From assembly GCA_963925035.1 (NCBI GenBank), contig CAWUSK010000032.1, forward strand, positions 1-56,181: a DNA stretch of 56,181 bases, in the 5' to 3' direction. A program made the translations under genes and the position numbers. This document shows, one piece after another, positions 1-8,647 of the stretch. The notes below the pieces were generated by a model. The model did no database searches and had not been told where the DNA came from. It saw only the letters and a program-made list of their open reading frames with translations. The DNA comes from UBA4466 sp963925035 (lineage in GTDB: Bacteria > Bacteroidota > Bacteroidia > Flavobacteriales_D > Crocinitomicaceae). Position 1 is the first letter of the stretch; every line of letters begins with the position of its first letter.

Positions 1-31
1 AGCATATTCCACTTATCGTTCTAAGCGGGGG

Positions 32-61
32 CAAAGGTACACTCTCTTTTTACTTTAACAA
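32..61 (-). promoter_or_regulatory. Bacteroidota-type promoter reading off the left edge
   Basis: On the minus strand TTG (59-61) is followed by a 19-nt spacer and TACCTTTG (32-39), a full match to the TTG/TAnnTTTG form recognised by the Bacteroidota primary sigma factor. Transcription would start near position 25 and run left out of the window, so the gene it serves is not visible. Confidence 0.6.
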
Positions 62-141
62 GCATTTTTATAATCTTTTTTTAATTTGTCTTTTTACACT
101 AACTTAATACCTTGATAACAAAAGATATAAAGCATAAAAAA

Positions 142-1122
142 TTACGATTCTCTATTGGTTCTGAGCTTAATCAGCAACTTCAACATGGATAAATCAGGAA
201 TTGAGTGATTTTCAACTGCTGAATCAATCGAAGAAATAACCAAATCATTCCCTTTTGCACCAACAACTATGTTATATTTTCCACTTAATAATTGATCAAC
301 TGCAAAAACCCCCATTTTTGTTGCAAGCAATCGGTCGCATGCTGAAGGGCGACCGCCACGTTGAATATGACCTAAAATTGATGAACGTAATGAATATCCT
401 TCCATTAAAGGCTCAACTTTTTTCATTATTTCAATGGCTCCTCCTGCATCATCACCTTCTGCGACGATTACTATAGAACCACGTTTTCCTTTGTTCTGTT
501 CTTTTAAATCCTTCGCTAATGCATTGATGTCCGATAGTTCCTCTGGAATCAATACAGACTCCGCCCCAGAGGCTATAGCTGAATTCAAAGCAATGAAGCC
601 TGCATTTCGTCCCATAACTTCAATAAAGAAAATTCGGTGATGGCTACTCGCTGTATCTCTGATTTTATCAATCGCTTCGATTACTGTATTTAAAGCAGTA
701 TCGTAACCTATGGAATGATCTGTTCCTGAAATATCATTGTCAATCGTACCAGGTATTCCGATCACAGGAATATTCATTTCTTCTGAAAGAGCATTCGCTC
801 CAGCAAAAGTACCGTCGCCTCCGATACATATTAAAGCATCAATATTATTTAGAATTAAATTATCAATGGCTTTTTTTCGTCCTTCAACCGTTCTGAATTC
901 TTCACTTCTTGCTGCCCCTAGAATAGTACCACCTTGTTGAATGATATTATCTACGTCAGAAAAATTAAGTTCTATACTTCTTTTTTCTATTATCCCCTGA
1001 TAACCGTCATAATAACCAACAGGAACAATCCCGATATTTAAACAATATTTAGTTATAGCACGGATACATGCATTCATTCCTGGAGCATCACCACCAGAAG
1101 TTATTAATCCAATTCTCTTCAT
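142..1122 (-). CDS. pfkA: ATP-dependent 6-phosphofructokinase
   Basis: Phosphorylates fructose-6-phosphate to fructose-1,6-bisphosphate, the committed step of glycolysis, in the cytosol. The 326-residue length is normal for bacterial PfkA. Visible motifs are the N-terminal GLITSGGDAPGMNA nucleotide loop, CIGGDGTF (ATP/Mg binding), the catalytic PGTIDNDISGTD segment, EVMGRNAGFIAL, and SILGHIQRGGRPSACDR (substrate and effector binding). The GGDGT glycine is the residue expected of ATP-using rather than pyrophosphate-using enzymes. It stands alone, divergent from the sigma-factor operon 70 nt away. I see no clear terminator downstream. Confidence 0.97.
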   Translation of the reverse strand: MKRIGLITSGGDAPGMNACIRAITKYCLNIGIVPVGYYDGYQGIIEKRSIELNFSDVDNIIQQGGTILGAARSEEFRTVEGRKKAIDNLILNNIDALICIGGDGTFAGANALSEEMNIPVIGIPGTIDNDISGTDHSIGYDTALNTVIEAIDKIRDTASSHHRIFFIEVMGRNAGFIALNSAIASGAESVLIPEELSDINALAKDLKEQNKGKRGSIVIVAEGDDAGGAIEIMKKVEPLMEGYSLRSSILGHIQRGGRPSACDRLLATKMGVFAVDQLLSGKYNIVVGAKGNDLVISSIDSAVENHSIPDLSMLKLLIKLRTNRES

Positions 1123-1192
1123 ACTATAAAAGTAATCAAGAAATTATTACAATATTTATGGAAAACTAATAAATAAAGCATCTAATAAATAT

Positions 1193-1768
1193 ATGTTTAT
1201 TAAAAAACGTTATAAATACTCGTCCTGCAGCGATGAAGAATTATTGATTCGGTATAAAAAAAAACCGAGCAAGGACATTTTGGGAGAGTACTATATAAGA
1301 TATGGACATTTATGTTTTGGTTTGGCTTTAAAGTATTTAAAAAATCAGGCCGATGCTGAAGATATAACTATGTCCGTTTATGAGAGCTTACCTCAAAAAC
1401 TCACGAATCATTCAATTTACAATTTTAAAAGCTGGTTATATAGTGTTGTGAAAAACGAATGTTTGATGCGACTGCGAAAAAAAGAATACAATTCACCTGG
1501 CTATAAAAAAGAACTAGAATATCAAGACGAACTTGAAAATGTTCAACTATTAGATGGTCAACTTGAATTATTAGAACAATCAATTGGGGAGTTAAACGAT
1601 GAGCAACAAACCTGCATTCGTTTGTTTTATTTGGAGAAGAAATCGTATCAAGAGATTTCAGCTCTGATTCAATTAGAAATTAAAAAAGTGAAAAGCGCTA
1701 TTCAGAATGGAAAGCGAAATTTAAAAATAAAATTAGAAGGACATCATGAGTTCAAATCGACCATATAA
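1193..1768 (+). CDS. ECF-like RNA polymerase sigma-70 family factor
   Basis: Small sigma factor of 191 residues. Region 2 spans roughly residues 15-105 (LCFGLALKYLKNQADAED, then FKSWLYSVVKNECLMRLRKK, the -10 binding helix). Region 4 lies near residues 130-180 (LNDEQQTCIRLFYLEKKSYQEI followed by a basic helix). There is no region 3 or extended region 1, so it is ECF-type. The ATG at 1193 is the first good start. Its end overlaps the next gene by 23 nt, implying translational coupling. The partner has one membrane segment and may hold the sigma factor at the membrane, although it shows no recognised anti-sigma fold. The target regulon is not visible. Confidence 0.85.
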   Translation: MFIKKRYKYSSCSDEELLIRYKKKPSKDILGEYYIRYGHLCFGLALKYLKNQADAEDITMSVYESLPQKLTNHSIYNFKSWLYSVVKNECLMRLRKKEYNSPGYKKELEYQDELENVQLLDGQLELLEQSIGELNDEQQTCIRLFYLEKKSYQEISALIQLEIKKVKSAIQNGKRNLKIKLEGHHEFKSTI

Positions 1769-2828
1769 CTTATTTCAATCTCTCCATCTTCACCGAAAGG
1801 ATATTGATAGTTATGGAAAGACTACCGATCCTGTCCAAAAAAACAGTATTGAGCAGAAGGCCGCGTCTAATTCATTTGACAACGACGCTTTTGAAGGCTG
1901 GGAAGAAAACTCTTTTAACACTGAGATGATGCAAAATCTCGATGCAAAATTCATTCACAAACCAAAAATCAATTTTACAAAAGGCATTTCACTTACCGTT
2001 ATTTTAGGCACAATCATCTCTTTGTTATTCGTATACAATTTAAATCACGAATCAAAACCAACTGACAAACCTTTTAAAAACGCTGACCTCACTTCTTCAA
2101 TGATGGTAGATGAATCAGACATTATTCTTCCTCAGAAAATTGAAGAAATGAATAACGCTCCTATTCATAAACAAATAAAGCCTAAGAAAATCAAGTCAGA
2201 TTTCGCCGAGATGAAAACCATTGAAGAAGAAGTGAAAAGTAATCAAGAGGTTAACCAACTCCCTATTAAGGAAATTAATCCTGAAAAGGAAAAAGTGCTA
2301 ATTCCCAATAAAACGAATGCAAAGGAAATCTACCTGAATGATTTGAAATTAATCGACTACAGTTCATATAGGTCAAATCCAACTGTGAAAACAAAACAGG
2401 TTCTATTGACGGGAACTCCTGCCAACAAAGAATCTGAAGAATCTGAAGAAGTGGAAGCAACATGGAGAACTGTTGATATTCCTTACAATGATTACATAGA
2501 TAAATCATTGCGCATCCTAAACGGTGGGAATTATAAAAAGGCACTTTCTAGATTTGAAAATGTGTTAAAAACATATCCTGATGACATGAACTCGATTTTT
2601 TACAGTGGATTTTGCTTGTACAATCTTGGTGAATACGCTGCGGCTATCGAAAAATTTCAAAAATGTAGGAACGGAAAGTTTAACAATTTTGACGAAGAAG
2701 CTGAATGGATGTCGGCTCAAGCCTATATACTGAATGGAAACAAAACAAAAGCAATTGCAGTTTTCAAGTCAATTATTGAAGGAAATGGTTATTACGCTAA
2801 GCAGGCAAAAGTCAAAATTTCACAATAA
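1746..2828 (+). CDS. Single-pass membrane protein with C-terminal TPR repeats, possible anti-sigma partner
   Basis: This 360-residue protein overlaps the sigma-factor gene by 23 nt. Residues 1-75 are polar and likely cytosolic, one hydrophobic helix lies near 80-100 (ISLTVILGTIISLLFVY), a long charged low-complexity linker follows, and the last ~120 residues form two to three TPR-like helical pairs (ILNGGNYKKALSRFENVL, YNLGEYAAAIEKFQKC, NGNKTKAIAVFKSII). The topology (cytosolic N-terminus, one TM, extracytoplasmic protein-binding domain) fits a membrane-bound regulator of the sigma factor, but no ZAS zinc motif (HxxxCxxC) is present, so that role is inferred from overlap and topology only. 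Confidence 0.7.
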   Translation: MSSNRPYNLFQSLHLHRKDIDSYGKTTDPVQKNSIEQKAASNSFDNDAFEGWEENSFNTEMMQNLDAKFIHKPKINFTKGISLTVILGTIISLLFVYNLNHESKPTDKPFKNADLTSSMMVDESDIILPQKIEEMNNAPIHKQIKPKKIKSDFAEMKTIEEEVKSNQEVNQLPIKEINPEKEKVLIPNKTNAKEIYLNDLKLIDYSSYRSNPTVKTKQVLLTGTPANKESEESEEVEATWRTVDIPYNDYIDKSLRILNGGNYKKALSRFENVLKTYPDDMNSIFYSGFCLYNLGEYAAAIEKFQKCRNGKFNNFDEEAEWMSAQAYILNGNKTKAIAVFKSIIEGNGYYAKQAKVKISQ

Positions 2829-2891
2829 ATTCAATATTGTTGTACCACAAATGAGAATTTTTACGTTATTGAGATGTAAACTAAAGCTCCA

Positions 2892-4361
2892 ATGCGTAAA
2901 CACGTAAAATTGTACTCTTTTTTTCTCGTACTCTTTCTGTTTATTAGCGCAACTAAAAACCCTGTCGCAGATCAACAAAAAGATTTTTCAATATTCAAAG
3001 AGGTATTGCTTGAAAAAGAAGGGACACTGAATTTGAATAATTCAATTGACAGCATTCATCTATTTTTAAAATATGTTGAATTTAAGTTTCAGAAGGAACA
3101 AACAATTTTAGGTCAATACAAGCTTTACAGTGCTGCATTATCCATGATTCAATGCGGGCACACACAAATTCATCCTAATAATTCAGTGCTTTTTCAATGG
3201 TTAACTGTTCGGAAATCAATGCCGTTTGATGTCTATTTTATTGGAAAGCACTTAATGGTAAATGATCTTTTAGAAGCCGATTCGGAACTGATTCAAGAAG
3301 GAAAACCGGCCCACGAAAGATCAAAGACGATAAAACCAGGCGCGGAAATTTTAACCATTGATGATAAATCAATTCCTGAAATAATGAACGGGATTTCCCC
3401 GTTTTTATCCTCCGATGAAAATGGAATTGATTTCAAGTACTTTCAAGCAGGACAAATGTTTGATTTCTATCGGCATATCAGTTCTCCTTTTACAAAAGAT
3501 TCAATTCACGTGACTTACCTATACAAAAAAGACACCAATGAACTATATTTTATTCCTGGCGCAGCACCTGTAAGAACTATTAATCTGCGTTCAAAAAAGA
3601 ACGCAGAACGATTTGAACTGGACGAAGCAAACTTAGGAGAATTCACTGTTGTACGCGGTCGTGGTTACTTTCGTTTTCGATCATTCAAGGAATCGTATGG
3701 AAAAAAATACAATGAGTTTTTAAAAAATTCATTTGAGAAAATTAAATCAAAGAAAATTGATGAAATAATCGTTGACCTTAGAGGAAACACGGGGGGAGCA
3801 ATGCAATATGAAATAATGGCGTATTTCCTTGAAAATGGAATCAATTTAGGAAGTTATGTTGTAGAGAAACCGAGAAAGGCAATTGAAAGTCGCTACATCA
3901 AAAAAATGACAACTGATTTTATCAAGCATCGAAAATCGACAAAAACTCAAAAGCGGATGCAGCGTAAAAATAGATTTGACAATGGCGCGACACTTGTCGA
4001 AAATTCCAATGAAGAATTAAGATACCAGGGGAGGATTATAGTTATCACAGATGAAGGAACGTTCTCTTCCGCCTCAATGCTTGCCTGTCATTTAAAAACG
4101 TTGTGTGGAGCGAAGATAATGGGCCGTCCATCGGGTGGGAGTTTTTACATAGGAAATGCTGGAACGCTAAAGTTGCATTTACCAAAATCTAAATTCACCA
4201 TTTTTGTCAATCCAAATACTTTTCGTTCACATTTAAAACCTTCAAACGATCCACAAATCATAAAGCAACCAGATGTTCTTGTAAACTCGAAAATTATCGA
4301 TCGTAAAAAGCGAGATGAATTTTATCTAAAAACAGCAATTCGTTCATTTAATGAAAAATAA
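2892..4361 (+). CDS. S41 family (C-terminal processing-type) peptidase
   Basis: Secreted or periplasmic serine protease of 489 residues with an N-terminal hydrophobic signal (LYSFFLVLFLFISA). The S41 core is in the C-terminal half: YFRFRSF, IDEIIVDLRGNTGGAM (the family's DLRxNxGG turn), VITDEGTFSSASMLACHLK (nucleophile-serine region), then GRPSGGSFYIGNAGTLKLHLP. A PDZ-like segment (PGAEILTIDDKSI) lies near residue 150. Substrate unknown. It follows the sigma/TPR pair by 63 nt on the same strand and may be part of the same transcription unit. Confidence 0.85.
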   Translation: MRKHVKLYSFFLVLFLFISATKNPVADQQKDFSIFKEVLLEKEGTLNLNNSIDSIHLFLKYVEFKFQKEQTILGQYKLYSAALSMIQCGHTQIHPNNSVLFQWLTVRKSMPFDVYFIGKHLMVNDLLEADSELIQEGKPAHERSKTIKPGAEILTIDDKSIPEIMNGISPFLSSDENGIDFKYFQAGQMFDFYRHISSPFTKDSIHVTYLYKKDTNELYFIPGAAPVRTINLRSKKNAERFELDEANLGEFTVVRGRGYFRFRSFKESYGKKYNEFLKNSFEKIKSKKIDEIIVDLRGNTGGAMQYEIMAYFLENGINLGSYVVEKPRKAIESRYIKKMTTDFIKHRKSTKTQKRMQRKNRFDNGATLVENSNEELRYQGRIIVITDEGTFSSASMLACHLKTLCGAKIMGRPSGGSFYIGNAGTLKLHLPKSKFTIFVNPNTFRSHLKPSNDPQIIKQPDVLVNSKIIDRKKRDEFYLKTAIRSFNEK

Positions 4362-4366
4362 ATTTG
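4339..4366 (+). promoter_or_regulatory. Possible promoter before the 4397 lipoprotein gene
   Basis: TAAATTTG (4359-4366) matches the TAnnTTTG -7 box exactly and overlaps the stop codon of the S41 gene. The -33 element is only TTC (4339-4341) with a 17-nt spacer. It would give a leader of about 25 nt for the gene at 4397. In AT-rich DNA such boxes also arise by chance. Confidence 0.3.
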
Positions 4367-4396
4367 TAGATTAGGAACCACTGAATCTAACAACTT

Positions 4397-5170
4397 ATGT
4401 CTACTAAATATTTATTTTTCATTCCAGTCACGCTTCTTATTGTTGCGTGCGGATCTGAATCAGCTCCCGTAAAGGAAAACACCAAAATTGAATTCGTTGA
4501 AAATGAAATCCCTCCTGTGGACGAATACAATTACGACACTCTAAAAGGAATGTACATTGGAGACTTTGGTGGCAGTGAAATTCGAATAATATTAAATTAT
4601 GTGAGTGGGACAAATGTAATTGGATATAACATTCACAAAGGATTACAGCGAAACATTAATGGGAAATTAACTCGAAGCAGTGATAGTATCATCATGATGC
4701 TTCCTGAGCCAGGAGACCATAAGTTTGACGGTGTTTTTGAATTAACGTTCCTTGGAATTGATAAAAACCCAAGAGCCAATTGGACTTCTAACAGCGGGAA
4801 AATTCCTGCTAAAAATTTCAACTTGAAAAAATTAGAAGCTCCAAAAGATTCGAAAGACGGAATTAACATTTCAAATTTTGCCGATTACTACGGCTATATC
4901 TATGATTCCTTAGGGAGTTATACTTTTGAGGCGGACGGTTTTTGCTTGTACGAATATTACCCGAAAACGGATGAAACAAATCGCGTTGAGCAATTGAAAG
5001 AAGTAAAAGGAACTTGGTCACTTACTGGTATCACTGTTACTATTGACTGGCAGGAAAATGGTGTTTTCCCTGAACCTAAAATGGTGTATGAAATTGTCAA
5101 AGGTGAATACGAGGAATACATATTAAAAGGAAAAAGTAAAGGCCAAGAGCTTTACCAATACTATTACTAG
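4397..5170 (+). CDS. Lipoprotein of unknown function
   Basis: 257-residue predicted lipoprotein: signal MSTKYLFFIPVTLL then lipobox IVAC with Cys18. The mature part is beta-rich with repeated short strands (LKGMYIGDFGGSEIRIILNY, GTWSLTGITVTIDWQ, EYILKGKSKGQELYQYYY), suggesting lipocalin-like or copper-resistance NlpE-like small barrel folds, but I recognise no family. Its stop codon abuts the ATG of the next gene with no gap, so the two are very likely co-translated. Confidence 0.75.
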   Translation: MSTKYLFFIPVTLLIVACGSESAPVKENTKIEFVENEIPPVDEYNYDTLKGMYIGDFGGSEIRIILNYVSGTNVIGYNIHKGLQRNINGKLTRSSDSIIMMLPEPGDHKFDGVFELTFLGIDKNPRANWTSNSGKIPAKNFNLKKLEAPKDSKDGINISNFADYYGYIYDSLGSYTFEADGFCLYEYYPKTDETNRVEQLKEVKGTWSLTGITVTIDWQENGVFPEPKMVYEIVKGEYEEYILKGKSKGQELYQYYY

Positions 5171-5833
5171 ATGAAAAAACAACTTCAAGGTGTACTTAAT
5201 ATCAGCACTTTTGTTTTAATTGCCTATACGTTGTACCTTTTGGTTCTTTTATCGCTTCCTTACATTCATTTTGAAAGAGACGTTGAATTTCTAGAAACAA
5301 AACAATTGATTTATCACATAAAATTATGGCGCTATAGTTTTTATACGCACGTATTCTTTAGTCCAATTGTCATCGTAAGCGGGCTGTTTCAATTCAACAG
5401 GTGGTTGATGAAAAACAAACCCAAAATTCACCGAATTCTGGGTTACATTTATGTTATTTCTGTTTTACTAATTTCCGCTCCATCTGCTTTAGTAATGGCA
5501 TTTTATGCAAATGGCGGACGTATAGCTCAAATTAGCTTTGTAACATTAACGCTTTGTTGGATACTATTCACTTGGATTGCATTAAAAAAAGGAAAAAAAG
5601 GAAACTATACTTCTCACGTAAAATGGATGTTGCGCAGTTATGCATTGACGCTTTCTGCAGTTACATTGCGTTTTTACGCATACCTGTTCGATGTCTTCAA
5701 CGTCAATCTACCTCCTAGAGAAACATACATTTTGGTTTCTTACCTCAGCTGGATTCCGAATTTATTGTTTGTTCAATTACTGATTCGATTCAAATATGTG
5801 GAGTATTTGTTGGCAGATAGAACAAAGACGTAA
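5171..5833 (+). CDS. DUF2306-like integral membrane protein
   Basis: 220-residue membrane protein with about six hydrophobic helices. The pattern of an early YTHVFFSPIVIVSGLFQF helix, then KPKIHRILGYIYVISVL and a later HVKWMLRSYALTLSAVTLRFYAYL helix with conserved histidines and arginine fits DUF2306, a family of uncharacterised membrane proteins with conserved His that may bind haem. Immediately downstream of the lipoprotein gene (zero gap), so it is the last gene of that plus-strand group. Function unknown. Confidence 0.75.
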   Translation: MKKQLQGVLNISTFVLIAYTLYLLVLLSLPYIHFERDVEFLETKQLIYHIKLWRYSFYTHVFFSPIVIVSGLFQFNRWLMKNKPKIHRILGYIYVISVLLISAPSALVMAFYANGGRIAQISFVTLTLCWILFTWIALKKGKKGNYTSHVKWMLRSYALTLSAVTLRFYAYLFDVFNVNLPPRETYILVSYLSWIPNLLFVQLLIRFKYVEYLLADRTKT

Positions 5834-5848
5834 AGAGTCGTAAAGAGT
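5829..5848. repeat. 10-bp tandem repeat, two copies
   Basis: CGTAAAGAGT occurs twice in a row, the first copy overlapping the stop codon of the DUF2306-like gene. It is followed by a related AGTCAGGAGTCAAG stretch. It may be a slippage duplication with no function. Confidence 0.5.
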
Positions 5849-5859
5849 CAGGAGTCAAG

Positions 5860-5929
5860 ACTTGGTCTATTGAAGCGATATAATACTTTCGGAATATCGA
5901 ATCAGTATTACTACTTTATCAGACCAAGT
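5860..5929. repeat. Nested inverted repeat between convergent genes
   Basis: An outer 9-bp inverted repeat ACTTGGTCT (5860-5868) / AGACCAAGT (5921-5929) encloses an inner one, TAATACTTTCG (5881-5891) / CGAA-TC-AGTATTA (5898-5910). The inner stem pairs over 11 bp with a 2-nt bulge and a 6-nt loop. It sits in the 276-bp gap between two converging genes, where a bidirectional terminator would be expected, but no clear T tract follows on either strand. The rest of 5930-6109 shows nothing I can assign. Confidence 0.5.
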
Positions 5930-6109
5930 TCAATAATCATTTCTTCAATCTAATCTTCTTCACGTGATACCTGATCATTATATTCCTTATCCTATAATTT
6001 GGGAATACAAACGATTTAAATAGAACCAAAGAGCACCTGAACTAATCGAATCATCTCAATATGCCTGATAAAAAACAGAGAAATAAAACAATTGATTTAA
6101 CCATTGTAA

Positions 6110-7255
6110 TTAAGCAGCTTTTTTCACTGCACCTTCAACGATCTTACCAGTTTTTGAAATGGTAATTGTTCGTTTATCAATAAGGTTTTTCTTGATGATC
6201 GGATTGTCATAATATCCTGATTCGTCTGGATCATTCTTATAAACAGGTTGGTAGCGACTCACTTCAATCACTCCACCTCTTAACAGTTTAGCTTCTTTGA
6301 TATCCTCGCCTAAGGTATTTCGACCAGAAATTTCCTTTTTATCGATCAATTTTCCGTCGTGAGTGAATGTTGCCAAACGATACGTTAACGGTGCCAAATC
6401 ACCCATGTATTCATCACGAACGATGTACACTACAGCAACGTAACTGTCAGTTTCGTATGGCTGCAGGTAATGGTAAAACATTTTACTTACTTCTCTCGAG
6501 AACTCTTCGTCACGCATTTCAGAAATGTACTTTTCGTATTCGTAAGAGATTACTCCCAATTGTTCCAATTCTTCTCTCTCAATAGTTGACTTTAACGCGA
6601 CTGGAAATTGAGTTTTTGAAAACTGCTTTTTAAATTGCAACCAAAATAAATTTTCAGCATCCGACATGCCACGCATTCCTTTCTTCAATGCTTGTTTGAA
6701 ATAATATGTATCGCGCAACTCAGCTAAATCTTCGTCTTTATTGATATGGTCTAAATTATTATATCCAGCTTGAATTGAATACTCCAAATATTTCCCTGCC
6801 AACTCATTTTCTTCTTGCAAAGAATACAAGCACGCTTTGTTGTACAGAATTTTAGAAAATGGCTCGTAATTCAATTGCTCCGCCAATCCAAATGAAAGTA
6901 ATGCGTCATCATATTTCTTCTTGTTCATGTAAACATTCCCAAGTTCAAAATATGCTTTCGCTGTAGGTTCTTTCAGAATCGATTGTCTCAAATAATAATC
7001 AGCACTATCCAAATTCTTTTCATTTCGAAATGAGTTCAATCCTTTCAAGAAAAAATTATTGGATTCTTTAAGAAACTTTTCTTCATTCTTCAAAAAGGCT
7101 AAAATCTTATTTCCTAAAAAAATATCGTCTTCCGAAATTTCAATCGGTCTTAGCTTTGTTTCAATATTAGTTTTACTTTCTGGAGCAAAATCTCCACACG
7201 ACGAAAGTACTAAAGTGCCAATTGTTAAGACTAACAAGAATTTAAGATGGTACAT
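6110..7255 (-). CDS. TPR-repeat lipoprotein of unknown function
   Basis: 381 residues starting MYHLKFLLVLTIGTLVLSSC, a lipoprotein signal with Cys20. An upstream in-frame extension to 7411 exists but overlaps the next gene and lacks a signal, so the ATG at 7255 is preferred. Residues ~55-140 hold TPR-like pairs (DSADYYLRQSILKEPTAKAYFELGNVYMNKKKYDDALLSFGLAEQL is the clearest stretch, given here only by its ends DSADYY and LAEQL). The C-terminal half is a beta-rich region of unknown fold (YVAVVYIVRDEYMGD, RTITISKTGKIVEG). Monocistronic, reading toward the inverted repeat at 5860-5929. Confidence 0.75.
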   Translation of the reverse strand: MYHLKFLLVLTIGTLVLSSCGDFAPESKTNIETKLRPIEISEDDIFLGNKILAFLKNEEKFLKESNNFFLKGLNSFRNEKNLDSADYYLRQSILKEPTAKAYFELGNVYMNKKKYDDALLSFGLAEQLNYEPFSKILYNKACLYSLQEENELAGKYLEYSIQAGYNNLDHINKDEDLAELRDTYYFKQALKKGMRGMSDAENLFWLQFKKQFSKTQFPVALKSTIEREELEQLGVISYEYEKYISEMRDEEFSREVSKMFYHYLQPYETDSYVAVVYIVRDEYMGDLAPLTYRLATFTHDGKLIDKKEISGRNTLGEDIKEAKLLRGGVIEVSRYQPVYKNDPDESGYYDNPIIKKNLIDKRTITISKTGKIVEGAVKKAA

Positions 7256-7328
7256 ATGAATAGTTTTAGTTAAAAATAGCGATAAGTTCTTAATCTTCAA
7301 ATTAATAATAGTTAAAGATAATTCCCAA

Positions 7329-8465
7329 CTACTTAGCCATTCTTCGCAACAAAGGATTTGGTCGATAACGGTCTTCTCCGTATTCAGCAAACAATGCTTC
7401 CAACTGACCAAGTACCTTTTTCAAACCAATTTCTTCTGCCCAAACCAATAATCCTTTTGGATAATTCACACCTTTCGTCATTGCTTTATCTACGTCTTCA
7501 GCACTTGCAACTTGCATAAATACTGCATCAAATGCCTCATTGATAAGCATTGCTAAAATACGATCTAGAATTTGTTGCCCCAAAACCCGATCTTCATTTG
7601 GTTTAGGTTGTTCAGTACCTTCTGCGTAATTGAAATAACCTCTTCCCGACTTTCTTCCTAAGTATCCAGCCTCTGAGTGACGACGTTGCGTGAACGATGG
7701 TTTGAAACGTGGATCATAATAAAAGGCTGCAAAAACAGATTCAGTTACTGCATAATTTACGTCATTTCCAATGTAATCCATCAATGTAAAAGGCCCCATT
7801 CTAAAACCTCCTAATTCTGTCATTGCCCAATCAATTGTAGCGAAATCAGCAATTCCCTCTTCGTAAATACGTAATGCTTCTCCGTAAAATGGTCGAGCTA
7901 CACGATTCACAATAAATCCAGGTGTATCTTTACAAAGTACGGTTACTTTCCCCCAACTATCAATCAAAGATTTAGTTGTAGATAAGGTCTCTTCCGAAGT
8001 TTGAACAGCGGGGATAATTTCGACCAGCGGCATTAATGGAGCTGGGTTGAAAAAGTGAATTCCTATAACGCGAGATGCATTTTTCAAAACCGACCCAATG
8101 GATGCAATTGATAGAGATGATGTATTACTTGCTAAAATACAATCGCCGGAAACAATAGATTCTAAATTCGCAAAAACAGCATGTTTCACTTCTAATTTTT
8201 CTATAATTGCTTCTATTACAATTTTACTTCCTTTAAAATCTTTGGCGTCTGTTGAATAGGTAATTCTTCCCTGAATATTAATCTTATCATCACCAGAAAC
8301 AACTCCCTTTTCAACTAATCTTGCAAGAACTTTATCTAAATTATTTTCTGCTTTTGTCAACATGTCTTGATTCAAATCAACCAAAACAACTTCGCACCCA
8401 TTCTGTGATGCTACTTGAGCTATTCCAGCTCCCATCGTTCCTGCTCCTAATACTCCTACTTTCAT
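7329..8465 (-). CDS. paaH: 3-hydroxyacyl-CoA dehydrogenase, PaaH-like
   Basis: NAD-dependent oxidation of 3-hydroxyacyl-CoA, probably 3-hydroxyadipyl-CoA in phenylacetate degradation. N-terminal Rossmann domain begins GVLGAGTMGAGIAQ. The catalytic SNTSSLSI segment and GIHFFNPAPLMPLVEII follow. Two C-terminal 3HCDH helical domains are present: KDTPGFIVNRVARPFYGEALR with GPFTLMDYIGNDVN, and a second, shorter copy near residues 290-378 (NEAFDAVFMQVASAEDVDKAM). The RPFYGEALR and DYIGNDVNYAV signatures are those of PaaH rather than of fatty-acid FadB or short-chain Hbd. At 378 residues it is shorter than E. coli PaaH. The paaG-like gene is upstream on the same strand. Confidence 0.85.
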   Translation of the reverse strand: MKVGVLGAGTMGAGIAQVASQNGCEVVLVDLNQDMLTKAENNLDKVLARLVEKGVVSGDDKINIQGRITYSTDAKDFKGSKIVIEAIIEKLEVKHAVFANLESIVSGDCILASNTSSLSIASIGSVLKNASRVIGIHFFNPAPLMPLVEIIPAVQTSEETLSTTKSLIDSWGKVTVLCKDTPGFIVNRVARPFYGEALRIYEEGIADFATIDWAMTELGGFRMGPFTLMDYIGNDVNYAVTESVFAAFYYDPRFKPSFTQRRHSEAGYLGRKSGRGYFNYAEGTEQPKPNEDRVLGQQILDRILAMLINEAFDAVFMQVASAEDVDKAMTKGVNYPKGLLVWAEEIGLKKVLGQLEALFAEYGEDRYRPNPLLRRMAK

Positions 8466-8474
8466 TTTTTTTGA

Positions 8475-8512
8475 CTTTAAGACACCAAGACGAATGCTAT
8501 TAAGACTTAATC
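8475..8512. repeat. Degenerate period-8 tract, left copy
   Basis: Reads as loose eight-base units of the TTAAGACA kind on the plus strand. A related tract lies in opposite orientation at 8609-8640, so the gap between the two beta-oxidation genes is bracketed by inverted degenerate arrays. Confidence 0.4.
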
Positions 8513-8608
8513 TATTCGTTTGAATCTAATTATACTCTAATAATTTAATAAACAGAACAAAAGAAATTAAACAATCAGGTGGAAAACTTATTCTATAAAT
8601 GTAACAAG

Positions 8609-8640
8609 CCTTAACATCCTAATGTCTTAATCTCTTAAAT
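8609..8640. repeat. Degenerate period-8 tract, right copy
   Basis: On the minus strand it reads TTAAGAGA, TTAAGACA, TTAGGATG, TTAAGG, i.e. four consecutive octamers with one or a few changes each. It lies just downstream of the paaG-like stop codon. Confidence 0.45.
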
Positions 8641-8647
8641 TCTCCTT

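Noticed and set aside
6110..7411. Longer version of the TPR lipoprotein
   Set aside because: The extension overlaps the PaaH-like gene and would bury the lipoprotein signal 52 residues inside the protein.
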